Shown: positions 27,538-36,684 of the stretch, piece by piece
Layout: each line of letters starts with the position of its first letter
How positions within the stretch are numbered: the first letter of the stretch is position 1
Assembly: GCF_000242455.2 (NCBI RefSeq)
Contig: NC_019892.1
Span: forward strand, 1,550,001-1,614,000
DNA length: 64,000 nt
DNA from: Singulisphaera acidiphila DSM 18658
GTDB taxonomy: Bacteria; Planctomycetota; Planctomycetia; Isosphaerales; Isosphaeraceae
Direction: 5' to 3'
Notes under the pieces: generated by a model
What the model saw: the letters and a program-made list of their open reading frames with translations, nothing else
Told to the model about the DNA's origin: nothing
Databases searched by the model: none
Translations under genes and position numbers: made by a program

Positions 27538-29828
27538 GCGTATCTCCTTCGCGGAGAGTCTAATCGGAAACGGGAGAGCCTGGGAATGCCGAAGATGATC
27601 GGTGAGCGGGGCAGCGGGTCGGCCTGCAATGAAACGAGGCGGCGGTTTTCCGTTGGCATATGCGGAATCAAAAGAAATCCGGATCGGTAGAGCGGCACGA
27701 AGGGGAGCGGAGCGCTGCGCGGTATATCGCGGAACGTGGGGAAGGGCCCAGGGAGATGTTCGACCCCTCGACGCATCTCGGAGGAAGCGGGAGCGGGGAC
27801 AGGAAGCGGCGGGGCTTGGTGTGGGCTGGTCGTGCGTTCCGGGTCGGGTGGGGAACCTCCGGTCGGGGCGGATTGTCCGGCCTGATAGAGCTTCAGTAAC
27901 GATCGATACTGGTCGGCGATGGTGCCCGGAAGACCACGACTCCGAGCCAAGGCCAGTTTCTGAAATGGGATGGCCTGGTCGAATTCGCGACATTCCGCAT
28001 GGGCTGCGGCCAGGTTTTTGAGCTGAACGGGGTCTTCCCAGGCCGTCAGTTCGCAGGCTCGCTTGGCGTGCTTGATGGCCAACAAACCGTTTCTGATCCC
28101 GCTGTCGGGGGCGGTTGCGAGGAGCCAGGAGAGGTTGCCGAGAGCGCCGGCAAGAGACTCGTCGATCCCCACGGCTGCGGTGAAGTCATCGAGCGCGGCA
28201 CGGAACTCCCGGCGGTTGAAGTGGGCGACGCCTCGAGTATTGAAGGCGTGAGCATCCCTGGCATCAAGCTCGATCGCTTTGGTGGAGTCGGCAATGGCGC
28301 CTCCCTCATCACCCAGGTAGGCGAGGGCCGCTCCTCGTAGGCGGTAGGCGACGGCATCGCTGGGCGCAAGGCGAATCGCCTGGTTGCAGTCGGCCACCAC
28401 ATCAGGGTATGCCTCCCACCTGGCGGAGGCCTCGGCTCTGCGCGTGTAGGCGGCCGCGAGGTCCGGCCTGAGTCGGATGGCCTCGCCGAGTCGGACTAGC
28501 GCCTCGGGAATCGCGTTCCGGTTGAGGTTGGCCGTTCCGGCCTGCATGAGCGCCCTGTATTGGGGATCTTCGAGGGGGGGATTCTCGACCGGTCGCTCGG
28601 CCGGGAGAGACGAAGGCACGGAACTGCTGCCCGAGGTCACCGGCCGCTGAGTTGTCGTGGCGGTTGGGCCGTGGGATGAGAACCAGGTCGTGGCCGCGCC
28701 GGCGAGCATGCCGAGGCCGATCATCACGACGAAGGCCAACGAGGAATGTGCCAGTGATAGCGCCCCGCCGGTTTTCGGGGCTTTGAATGTCGTGATGGAT
28801 GTCGGTTCGGGGTGGGCGGGCGTATGGTGAGCATCGAAGCGAGCGAGCGCCGCCGCACAGTCAGCGGGGGTCGCGTAGCGCTGGGCGGGGTTGTCGGCCA
28901 TCATCGTCCCCACGATCAGGGCGAGCTTGGCGGGAAGCGGTGTCGCCAACTCCTCGTCATTGGGCGGATGCTCTGCCTCGTCGTCGCCTTGGGTACGTCG
29001 GCCGGACACCATGAGCAGGAGCACGCGACCGAGGCCAGCGAGGGCCGACTGGGCGTCCTCACGAAGGGCTTCGGCGTCGCGCGTCGTTTCGTCCTGTCCC
29101 GCTGCGCCCGGTTCGAGTAAGGAGCCGAGATCGAATTCCCCCAGGCCACGGGCACTCGGACCGAGCCGACCTCGGCAGGTGCCCAACAGTTTGACCGTGT
29201 CCCCTCGATCCGTGACGATGAAGTCGGACGCGGTAATCTCGCAAGGGACCAGCCGATGCTCGTAGGTGTGTTGCAGTGCGCGTGCCGCCTGCTCGGCATA
29301 GCGACACGCCTGCAACGGCTCCAAGGGGCCGTGGAACTCCAGGAAGGTGAGTAGGTCGATCCCCTCCACCAATTCCATGACCAGGTAGTGGACCCCGCCT
29401 GACGTGCCGTCATCAAGGACGGAGACGAGATGGGGGTGGTGCAGTCGTGCCGCGGCCTCCGCTTCGCGGTGGAACCGGTGGGCCTCCGTTGAGTCGGCCC
29501 GCGGTTGCCGATCGGGAGGAAAGGTCTTGATCGCGACCACTTGGTTTGTTGACTCGTGCCGCGCCCGGAAGACTGGCCCGCGCGCTCCCGTCCCCAGGGG
29601 TTCGAGCAGGCGATAGGGCCCGACCGCTAACTCGGCTCCGCGTCCCGCCAGGCATTCGGCGGCCTGAAAGGCGGTGAGCACTCCTCGTCGGACCAGGTCG
29701 GCCGCGACTGCGGGAGTCGAAACGGTCCACCCACAATCGCCGACCGCCAGTTCTTTGAGCTGGGCAGGCTCGACCAGGCGGCCCTGCCAGAGGGAATCGA
29801 GCAGGTTGTCGACCGAATCCGAATTCAT
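27516..29828 (-). CDS. Membrane pseudokinase with TPR repeats
   Basis: The 770-residue protein has a Ser/Thr kinase-like domain (about 70-330), one membrane helix (about 362-386) and TPR-like repeats (about 428-640), then a proline-rich tail. The nucleotide loop GTGARGPVF and the VAIK lysine (Lys101) are kept. In the position of HRD the sequence reads PCE (around residues 195-197), the metal-binding Asn is Asp202, and DFG is replaced by GTC (about 216-218). It therefore should not phosphorylate normally and is best called a pseudokinase, probably a scaffold. The tail after the TPRs is rich in Arg, Pro and Ser and overlaps the yjbQ start; that part may be variable or mis-framed. Confidence 0.8.
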   Translation of the reverse strand: MNSDSVDNLLDSLWQGRLVEPAQLKELAVGDCGWTVSTPAVAADLVRRGVLTAFQAAECLAGRGAELAVGPYRLLEPLGTGARGPVFRARHESTNQVVAIKTFPPDRQPRADSTEAHRFHREAEAAARLHHPHLVSVLDDGTSGGVHYLVMELVEGIDLLTFLEFHGPLEPLQACRYAEQAARALQHTYEHRLVPCEITASDFIVTDRGDTVKLLGTCRGRLGPSARGLGEFDLGSLLEPGAAGQDETTRDAEALREDAQSALAGLGRVLLLMVSGRRTQGDDEAEHPPNDEELATPLPAKLALIVGTMMADNPAQRYATPADCAAALARFDAHHTPAHPEPTSITTFKAPKTGGALSLAHSSLAFVVMIGLGMLAGAATTWFSSHGPTATTTQRPVTSGSSSVPSSLPAERPVENPPLEDPQYRALMQAGTANLNRNAIPEALVRLGEAIRLRPDLAAAYTRRAEASARWEAYPDVVADCNQAIRLAPSDAVAYRLRGAALAYLGDEGGAIADSTKAIELDARDAHAFNTRGVAHFNRREFRAALDDFTAAVGIDESLAGALGNLSWLLATAPDSGIRNGLLAIKHAKRACELTAWEDPVQLKNLAAAHAECREFDQAIPFQKLALARSRGLPGTIADQYRSLLKLYQAGQSAPTGGSPPDPERTTSPHQAPPLPVPAPASSEMRRGVEHLPGPFPTFRDIPRSAPLPFVPLYRSGFLLIPHMPTENRRLVSLQADPLPRSPIIFGIPRLSRFRLDSPRRRYACSTQRV

Positions 29829-30196
29829 GGGGTGAATTCCCTCGCCCCTGAGAGGACGGCGGAATCGCTCCGCCGGGCTTGGAGGGGCGTTCGGATCGGG
29901 ATTGGTGCAAACACCGGCGTTCCCTCTTCCCTTTGGAGTCGCTTACCGGGCGGGCGTGAGCCGCTTCCCTATCTGGCTCCTCAAGCAACGATAGGTCACC
30001 GATCCGCCGGATCGAATTCGGCCGATCCGGAAAAAAACTTGTCTTGTGCCGACAATTTGTCGGAGATGCTTGCGATATTGTCCCGACCTGTTAATTGAAG
30101 AAAATGGCGCAATGAGCGAAACACTGGAAACGGATGCGCTTTGGGTCGTCATCCCGTGGCGCTTCGAGTTGACGCGTTGCTTACCGGGGGTTGGCC
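29829..30196. promoter_or_regulatory. Divergent promoter region with two palindromes
   Basis: This region holds the promoters of the pseudokinase gene and of the YbjQ-repeat gene. CCGACAA-T-TTGTCGG (30049-30063) is a 15-bp palindrome and looks like a repressor operator. CCGGATCG and CGATCCGG (30007-30030) form a second perfect 8-bp inverted repeat. No other gene is visible. Confidence 0.5.
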
Positions 30197-31327
30197 ATGC
30201 TCATGAGTGGTTTGTCGGGCAATGAAATCTTCTGCCTGACGCGCAAAGGTTGGAGTCCGGGCAACATCGTCGTGGGCAATAGCGTCTACTCGCTGGGCTT
30301 GGTCCGTGGGATCACGAGCAGTCTCAAGACGCTGGCCGGCGGCGAGGTTGTCAGCGTGACCCAACTCATCGCCGACGGCCGGCATGCGGCGATCGGCCGG
30401 CTCGAGAACGAGGCCACCCAGCATGGCGCCCACGGCTTGACCGGCGTGGCCTCGGAGCTCAAGCCCGTCGGCAACATGATCGAGTTCTTGGCGATCGGAT
30501 CGGCGATCCACGGCGATGACTATTCGGGGCCTTTCTTCTCCACGGCTTGCTCGGGGCAAGACCTCTACTGCCAGCTCGACTCGGGCTACGAGCCGAGACA
30601 CTTCGTCATCGGGAACGTGGCGTATGCCTTGGGTGTGGGCCGGGGAATCACCGGCAGCCTCAAGATGATCGCACGCCGTGGCGAGATCAAAGAGTTTTCG
30701 GATATGTATAACCACACAAGGCACCTCGCGCTCGAGCGGCTCGAGAACGAAGCCGCCGAGCGTGGCTGCAACGCCGTGGTCGACATCATCACGCGGATCC
30801 TCCCGTTCGGCGTCGGAGTGCGAGAGATGCTGCTCGTCGGCACCGGCTCGTACAACCCCGTGTTGGGCCAGCCGAAGCGTCCGGTGACTTCGGAGTTGAC
30901 TGGCGAGGAGCTCTGGAACCTGACCCAGATGGGCTATGCACCACTCCGCCTGGTTCTCGGTACGTCGGTCTACTCGTTGGGCCTTCTCGGCGGTCTCTCG
31001 GCATTCTTTCAATCGTTCGGTCGCGGCGAGATCAGCGAGGTGACGCAACTGATTTATGACGCACGCGAGAATTGCCTCGAGCACATCCGCGCCGAGGCTG
31101 AGGAACTCAAGGCCGACGGGGTCATCGGGATCAAGGTCTTCATCTATGAACTGGGTGGCGGCCTGGTCGAAGTCATGGCCATCGGGACCGCCATCCGCAA
31201 GCATTCCGGCGTCCGGACCCAGACCGAACAGCTGCTCCCTCAAGCGATCATCCGCGACCGCGACACATTTTTTGACCTTGCGCCCCAGATGCAGGGAATG
31301 CGTAACCGCGAGCTTGAGCGGAAGTGA
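30197..31327 (+). CDS. Protein of three tandem YbjQ (UPF0145) domains
   Basis: Three copies of the roughly 95-residue YbjQ domain lie in series, at about residues 8-103, 119-218 and 236-333 of 376. Each has the pattern (V/I)xGxxxYxLGxxxG, then an E(I/V)xExxxxxxxxRxxAxxRLxxEA-like helix and a final (M/L)xxxGxAI strand. The single-domain proteins form rings of five and are described as putative heavy-metal-binding proteins. The second domain is the most divergent. I chose the first ATG, with GGGGG in front; a TTG lies two codons upstream. It is transcribed alone. Confidence 0.85.
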   Translation: MLMSGLSGNEIFCLTRKGWSPGNIVVGNSVYSLGLVRGITSSLKTLAGGEVVSVTQLIADGRHAAIGRLENEATQHGAHGLTGVASELKPVGNMIEFLAIGSAIHGDDYSGPFFSTACSGQDLYCQLDSGYEPRHFVIGNVAYALGVGRGITGSLKMIARRGEIKEFSDMYNHTRHLALERLENEAAERGCNAVVDIITRILPFGVGVREMLLVGTGSYNPVLGQPKRPVTSELTGEELWNLTQMGYAPLRLVLGTSVYSLGLLGGLSAFFQSFGRGEISEVTQLIYDARENCLEHIRAEAEELKADGVIGIKVFIYELGGGLVEVMAIGTAIRKHSGVRTQTEQLLPQAIIRDRDTFFDLAPQMQGMRNRELERK

Positions 31328-31622
31328 TCGTTGTTGAATCCGTGAGCAAAGTTTGCGTATGGGTTATGCTGCAAGGGGCCGTACATGTGATTTTGCCCGG
31401 CCACCATAGCATCGGAGATGATTTGCAGACATTTATTCTGAAATGGATCGGGATATGAGTCTAGCTGAGAAGAGTCGCACGGCCGGCCAAGCCGTGTCGT
31501 GCGACGGATTTTTGATTGAGTCGAGAGGCCGAAGGGTGTGTCGGGTGGTCACCGCCCACCAACTTCTTCGCTTGAGACGCCGTTGAGTTTAGCAATCGCT
31601 TGTACGGTCCGTAAGTCGTCTC
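31328..31622. other. Spacer between convergent genes
   Basis: About 295 bp lie between the YbjQ-repeat gene and the end of the HemD-like gene. I see no gene. GGGTGGTCACCGCCCACC near 31550 is a short imperfect hairpin that could help termination. Confidence 0.4.
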
Positions 31623-32486
31623 TCAGACGAGGTCCGAATCAGGTCGCGGCTTGCCCACCTCCCGCCAGCGCGTGGCGACGGTGGCGACGAGGGGCCCCAT
31701 TTTCGGGTGTTCCGGTTCGAGGTCGACGGTGAGGCCCAACTCGCGGATCGTCTCGGTTGTGGTTGGGCCAATTGAGCCGACCACGGTCCGGTCCGTTAAC
31801 GCCGTGCGGAGTTCGGTCTCTCGTCCCATCGCGGCGGCGACCTCGAGCATATGGACGACTTGCTGGGCCGAGGTGAACAGGACCGCGCCGATCCGGCCGG
31901 TTGCGATTGCCTCGATTGCCTCGCGCAGTGGCTCGGTGTTCTCAGGGAGCGCCCAGCGATAGACCGGCACCCGGGTGACGGTTGCGCCTCGCTGTTCGAG
32001 CCCTTCGATCAGCTCGGAGTTTGCTTTGCCGTACTCCTGAACGGCGACCCGCAAGCCGGTGACTGGCAGGTTCGCGTCGAGGGCGGCGAGTAACTCGCGC
32101 CAGGTGTTCGGCTCGGGGGCCTGGAGGTCGATCCGCACCTTCAACTCGCGGAGCGCAACGAGCGGCTTGGGACCGCGGATGACGATCTTTGCCCGGGCCA
32201 GAGCCCCTGTCCAGGTTTCGCGGGGAATCTGAGTCTCGATGGCCTGGGCGAGGAAGCGGGTGCCGACGCCGGTCAGGAAGATGACCATGTCGAAGTCGCC
32301 GGCGATCAGCCGGTTGGCGAATTCGAAGACTGCGGGGTTGTCGCCGATCGGCACCTCGCGGAGGGCGGGTGCCGCGATGGGCACGCCCCCTTGGCGGGTG
32401 ATCAACTCGGCCATCGGCCCGGCCTGGCGGCTCTCGAAGGTGACGACGCGAAGGCCGTCGAAGGCGGAGGAAGCGGCAGAACTCAT
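31623..32486 (-). CDS. hemD: Uroporphyrinogen-III synthase-like protein (HemD/HEM4 fold)
   Basis: The 287-residue protein has the two-lobed HEM4 pattern: [23 protein letters not shown] at the start, [13 protein letters not shown] near 67, [25 protein letters not shown] near 143, and [14 protein letters not shown] near 200. The enzyme closes and inverts hydroxymethylbilane to uroporphyrinogen III in haem synthesis. Here it is the last gene of an operon after an old yellow enzyme and a luciferase-like monooxygenase, with a 4-bp overlap, and no other haem gene is adjacent. A different role for this copy is therefore possible. Confidence 0.85.
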   Translation of the reverse strand: MSSAASSAFDGLRVVTFESRQAGPMAELITRQGGVPIAAPALREVPIGDNPAVFEFANRLIAGDFDMVIFLTGVGTRFLAQAIETQIPRETWTGALARAKIVIRGPKPLVALRELKVRIDLQAPEPNTWRELLAALDANLPVTGLRVAVQEYGKANSELIEGLEQRGATVTRVPVYRWALPENTEPLREAIEAIATGRIGAVLFTSAQQVVHMLEVAAAMGRETELRTALTDRTVVGSIGPTTTETIRELGLTVDLEPEHPKMGPLVATVATRWREVGKPRPDSDLV

Positions 32487-33592
32487 CGCGGCAGTGATCC
32501 TCGGATCGATTCGGGGCTCGGAGCTTGGGGGTGAAGTGGGTCCGCAGGTTGACCCGGAAGGTCGGGCTCGGTTGGCTGCTCGGAACTCGCCGCTTTGCGG
32601 GCGTCCGCGGCGATCTGGAACGAGCGCAGCCGCGCCTGGTGGTCGAAGATCTGGCCGGTCAGCATCAGTTCATCCGCGCCCGTTGCGTCGATCAGAGACT
32701 CCAGCCCTCGCTGCACGGTTGCGGGTGAGCCGACAACGGAGACCCGTGTCATCCGATCGACGTGCGGCCGTTCGGCGGGATTCCAATGGCCGTCCATCCG
32801 ATCGACCGGCGGCGGCAGTGGGCCCGGGTGGCCGCGGATCAGGTTGAGGAACGCCTGCTGGAGTGAGGTGAACAGGCGGTGGGCCTCTTTGTCCGTCTCG
32901 GCCGCGAACAGGTTCACACCGATCATCACGTGTGGCTTATCGAGCCATTCGGACGGCTTGAAATGGGTGCGGTAGAGGTCGAGGGCCGCGAACAGGTAGT
33001 CGGGGGCGAAGTGGGAGGCGAAGGCGAAGGGCAGGCCGAGCTCGGCGGCCAGGCGGGCGCTGAAGTCGCTCGAGCCGAGCAGCCAGATCGGCACGTTGAG
33101 CCCCTCACCGGGAACCGCCCGGACCGCTTGGCCGGGGACCGCGGCGCGGAAGTAGGACAGCAACTCCATCAGGTCTTGTGGGAACGTGTCGCCGCTACTC
33201 CCCAGCTTTCGGCGCAAGGCCTGGGCGGTTCGCTGGTCCCCCCCTGGGGCACGGCCCAGGCCCAGGTCGATCCGGCATTGGTAGAGTGACTCGAGGGTGC
33301 CGAACTGTTCGGCGATGATCAGCGGGGCGTGGTTCGGCAGCATGATACCGCCGGCACCGACGCGGATCCGAGTCGTTCCACCGGCGATGTAGCCGATCAC
33401 GACCGCCGTCGCCGCGCTGGCGATGCCTGAGATGTTGTGGTGCTCGGCCACCCAGTAGCGTTTGTAATCCCACTCCTCCGCATGGCGGGCCAGGTCCAGC
33501 GTGTTCCGGAAGGCGTCGCTGGCCGTCCCCCCTTGCACGATCGGGGCGAGGTCAAGGACGGAGAGGGGTGTGGATGCCAGACGCTGACTCAT
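32483..33592 (-). CDS. LLM-class flavin-dependent oxidoreductase
   Basis: This is a 369-residue luciferase-like TIM-barrel protein with [13 protein letters not shown] at the start, [22 protein letters not shown] near 47, [27 protein letters not shown] near 76 and [13 protein letters not shown] near 108. This subgroup uses FMNH2 and oxygen on an unknown substrate. It overlaps its neighbours by 4 bp on both sides (old yellow enzyme before, HemD-like after), so the three proteins are probably made together. Confidence 0.9.
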   Translation of the reverse strand: MSQRLASTPLSVLDLAPIVQGGTASDAFRNTLDLARHAEEWDYKRYWVAEHHNISGIASAATAVVIGYIAGGTTRIRVGAGGIMLPNHAPLIIAEQFGTLESLYQCRIDLGLGRAPGGDQRTAQALRRKLGSSGDTFPQDLMELLSYFRAAVPGQAVRAVPGEGLNVPIWLLGSSDFSARLAAELGLPFAFASHFAPDYLFAALDLYRTHFKPSEWLDKPHVMIGVNLFAAETDKEAHRLFTSLQQAFLNLIRGHPGPLPPPVDRMDGHWNPAERPHVDRMTRVSVVGSPATVQRGLESLIDATGADELMLTGQIFDHQARLRSFQIAADARKAASSEQPTEPDLPGQPADPLHPQAPSPESIRGSLPR

Positions 33593-34656
33593 GCCAAGAC
33601 CTCTGCGAGTGCTGGGTAGTCGGTATACCCCTTCGGGCCGGGGGTATAGAACGTCGACGGGTCCGGCTCGTTGAGCGGAAGGCCCAACTTGAACCGGCGC
33701 GGGAGGTCGGGGTTGGCGAGGAATTGCACGCCAAAGGCGACGGCGTCGGCCTCCTCGCTCTCGATTAGGTGTTCGGCCGTCTCTTTCGTGAACCGCTCGT
33801 TGGCGATGTATACGCCGCCGAACGCCTTTTTCAAGCGAGGGCCAAGGCGGTCGGGCCCGAGGGCTTCGCGGACACAGAGAAACGCGATCTGGCGCTGGCC
33901 GAGTTCGCGCGCGACGTGACCGAAGGTCGCCGCCCGGTCCGAATCGCCCATGGAGTGGGAGTCGCCTCTTGGCGAGAGGTGCACGCCCACCCGATGGCGT
34001 CCCCAGACGCCGATGGCGGCATCCGTCACCTGTAGCAAGAACCGGGCGCGGTTGCCGACCGAGCCGCCGTAGGTGTCCGTCCGGTGATTGGTGCTGTCTT
34101 GAAGGAACTGATCCGGCAGATAGCCGTTGGCACCATGAATCTCAACCCCGTCGAACCCGGCGGCCTGGGCATTGGCCGCCCCTTTGCGATAGGCGTCGAT
34201 GATTCCGGGGATCTCGTTCGTCTCCAAGGCGCGGGGCGTCTCGTAGGGACTTGGGGGGCGGAGCCGGGTCAAGGATCCGTCCGGCCGGATCGCGCTCGGG
34301 GCGACCGGGAGTTCGCCGTTCAGATAGACCGGGTGCGAGATCCGTCCGACGTGCCAGAGCTGGAGGAAGATGTGACCGCCTCGGGCGTGAACGGCCTGGG
34401 TGACCTTTTTCCAGCCCTCGACCTGCTCCTGGGACCAGATGCCGGGGGTGTCGGGGTAGCCGACCCCCATCGGCGTGATCGCGGTCGCCTCGGACAGAAT
34501 GAGCCCTGCCGAGGCGCGCTGGGCGTAGTACTCGACCATGAGTTCGTTGGGCACTCGCTCATCGCCGTAGGCGCGGGAGCGAGTCAAAGGCGCCATGAAG
34601 ATCCGGTTCGGAAGCTGCAAGTCGCCGACGGTGATGGGATCGAATAATCCAGGCAT
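33589..34656 (-). CDS. Old yellow enzyme family alkene reductase
   Basis: The 355-residue FMN enzyme starts [26 protein letters not shown] and contains the active-site His/Asn pair in [10 protein letters not shown] and the family motif [16 protein letters not shown]. It reduces activated C=C bonds (enones, nitro-olefins) or nitro esters with NAD(P)H. It is first of the three-gene operon with the LLM oxidoreductase and the HemD-like gene, suggesting defence against electrophiles or processing of a common compound (inference). Confidence 0.93.
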   Translation of the reverse strand: MPGLFDPITVGDLQLPNRIFMAPLTRSRAYGDERVPNELMVEYYAQRASAGLILSEATAITPMGVGYPDTPGIWSQEQVEGWKKVTQAVHARGGHIFLQLWHVGRISHPVYLNGELPVAPSAIRPDGSLTRLRPPSPYETPRALETNEIPGIIDAYRKGAANAQAAGFDGVEIHGANGYLPDQFLQDSTNHRTDTYGGSVGNRARFLLQVTDAAIGVWGRHRVGVHLSPRGDSHSMGDSDRAATFGHVARELGQRQIAFLCVREALGPDRLGPRLKKAFGGVYIANERFTKETAEHLIESEEADAVAFGVQFLANPDLPRRFKLGLPLNEPDPSTFYTPGPKGYTDYPALAEVLA

Positions 34657-34884
34657 CGAAAAACCCTCATCGCAAGGGTGTGCCGATCGAGGTCGTTCCG
34701 ATGCTTATGCAGCGAATCACGTACCAGGGGATCGAGCCGACCTTTTATGATCTCGAGGCGTTCCCGATTGCTCCGTCCTTTTCGATGACGATCGAACCGA
34801 GAACATCCTAGGGGGACGCCGTCCCCAAGGCAACTCCGGCCTTCGACGGTTGCTTATGCTCTGGCCGATCCGTCGAGCGGGCGC

Positions 34885-36684
34885 TTACTCCGCGACCCCG
34901 TCGGTCTCGATCGCCGCGGCAATGGCTCGGAGTCGCTTGATTGTCTCGGCCAGCCCATTGCGTCGCCCGGTCGTCAGGTTCGATTCCAGGCCCCCGCGCG
35001 CCAGGAATGAAGCCAGGTCGAACGCGAGCACCTCCCCTGCCCTGTGTCCGGAGAAAAGCTCTTGGAGCACGGCGAGCAGACCTCGGACGACTTCGCTATT
35101 GCTGTCGACCAGGAACTCGATCACGTCCTTCGTGCCTGGCCTGGCACGTGCGGCGACGTAGACGGTGCTCTGGCAGCCGCGGACCCGGTTGTCTTCGGTT
35201 CGTAGCGTCTCGGGCAAGGGGGCGGTCCGCCGGCCCAGCTCGATCAGGAACTCGTACCGTTCCCCCCAGCCGTCGAGGCTGTCGAGCTCGTCTAGCATGG
35301 CTTCCGCAGTTTGCTCGATGGTTCGTGCGGTGGGACCGGGGTAGATCGCCTCAGGCTCGGTGTCGTCTTGCCCTGGCGAGCGTCCGGAGTCGCTTCGGGT
35401 GGCTGGTGGCACGCCGACGACGGACCGCAACGCGGCGGCGAACTGTTCCACCTCGTCGGTTGTGTTGTACAAAGCGAATGAGGCACGGACGGTGCCGGCG
35501 ACTCCGAGCCGTCCCATCAAGGGCTGGCAACAGTGATTCCCCGCCCGGACGGCGATGCCCTCGGCGTCGAGCCGCGTCCCCACGTCGAGGGCCGACATCG
35601 GCGGCTGATCCACCACGAACGAGACGACTCCGGCCCGTTGCGCAGGCTCGCCCACGATTCGGACACCGGGAATCTCGTTGAGCCGTTGAACGGCCAGGCC
35701 CAGGAGCTGCGCCTCGTGGTCGGCGATCCGGTCTCGCCCGACGCTTTCGAGGAACTCGAGGGCCGCCGCCAGCCCGACCGCTCCGGCCACGTTCGGCGTG
35801 CCGGCCTCGAATCGGTAGGGCGGGTCGCCGAAGGTGGTCCGGTCGAAGCCGACGGTGTGGACCATGTCGCCGCCGAACTGCCAAGGGGGCATCGACTCCA
35901 GCAGGCCGAGCCGGCCGTAGAGTACTCCGACGCCCATCGGCCCGTAAATCTTGTGCCCGGAGAAGGCATAGAAGTCGCAGCCCAGTTCCTGGACGTCGAC
36001 GCCGGCGTGAGGCAGCCCCTGGGCACCATCAATGAACACGGGGATGCCCCGCCGGTGAGCTGCCTCGACCACCGCCTTGACCGGGTTGACCGTCCCCAAG
36101 GCGTTGGAAACATGGGCGACGGCCACGAGCTTGGTCCGGGGCGTGAGCATCGCGTCGAGCGCCTCGAGTTGGAGCTCACCCCGCTCGTTGATCGGCAAGG
36201 CTCGCAGCCGCGCGCCTTTCTCCAGGCAGAGCTGCTGCCAGGGGACGAAGTTGGCATGGTGCTCCAACTCGGTGATCAGCACCTCGTCACCCTGACCGAC
36301 GTTCTGGCGGCCGAACGTCTGGGCCAGGAGGTTGGCCGCTTCGGTAGTCCCACGGACGAAGATGATCTCCTCGGCCCGGCGGGCGTTGAGGAATCGGCGC
36401 GTCGTTTCGCGGGCCCGCTCGTAGGCTGCGGTGGCGCGGTCGCTCAGGGCATGGGCGCCCCGGTGGACGTTCGCGTTGTCGGCCTCGTAGTACTGGACGA
36501 TTGCATCAATCACCGGGCGTGGCTTCTGCGTGCTCGCGGCGTTATCCAGGTAGATCAGCGGCTTGCCGTGAATCTCTTGGCCGAGCGCGGGGAAGAGGCT
36601 GCGGACGCGGGCGAGGTTCGTTGCCCCCCGCGCGTCGGTTCGACTTGCGTTGCGTGGGTTCGGCCGGGTGGGGGCAAGGCTCAT
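34885..36684 (-). CDS. SufS-SufE fusion, cysteine desulfurase with its sulfur acceptor
   Basis: Residues 25-425 are a group II cysteine desulfurase. The PLP lysine is Lys245 in SGHKIYGPMG, YLDNAAST lies near 45, and the persulfide cysteine is in RAGNHCCQPLM (385-386). Residues about 455-599 are a complete SufE, with its acceptor cysteine Cys504 in RVRGCQSTVY. SufS and SufE are normally separate proteins. The fusion keeps donor and acceptor together for iron-sulfur cluster assembly in the cytosol. No sufBCD is nearby. The gene overlaps the upstream nitrilase by 4 bp. Confidence 0.93.
   Translation of the reverse strand: MSLAPTRPNPRNASRTDARGATNLARVRSLFPALGQEIHGKPLIYLDNAASTQKPRPVIDAIVQYYEADNANVHRGAHALSDRATAAYERARETTRRFLNARRAEEIIFVRGTTEAANLLAQTFGRQNVGQGDEVLITELEHHANFVPWQQLCLEKGARLRALPINERGELQLEALDAMLTPRTKLVAVAHVSNALGTVNPVKAVVEAAHRRGIPVFIDGAQGLPHAGVDVQELGCDFYAFSGHKIYGPMGVGVLYGRLGLLESMPPWQFGGDMVHTVGFDRTTFGDPPYRFEAGTPNVAGAVGLAAALEFLESVGRDRIADHEAQLLGLAVQRLNEIPGVRIVGEPAQRAGVVSFVVDQPPMSALDVGTRLDAEGIAVRAGNHCCQPLMGRLGVAGTVRASFALYNTTDEVEQFAAALRSVVGVPPATRSDSGRSPGQDDTEPEAIYPGPTARTIEQTAEAMLDELDSLDGWGERYEFLIELGRRTAPLPETLRTEDNRVRGCQSTVYVAARARPGTKDVIEFLVDSNSEVVRGLLAVLQELFSGHRAGEVLAFDLASFLARGGLESNLTTGRRNGLAETIKRLRAIAAAIETDGVAE

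Noticed and set aside
27538..27993. Upstream extension of the yjbQ frame
   Set aside because: It would run inside the pseudokinase gene in another frame; AAGGAGAT marks the ATG at 27537.
30115..30135. GG-N10-GC sequence upstream of the YbjQ-repeat gene
   Set aside because: The -24 box reads TGGAAAC and the -12 box TGCGCT, a weak match.
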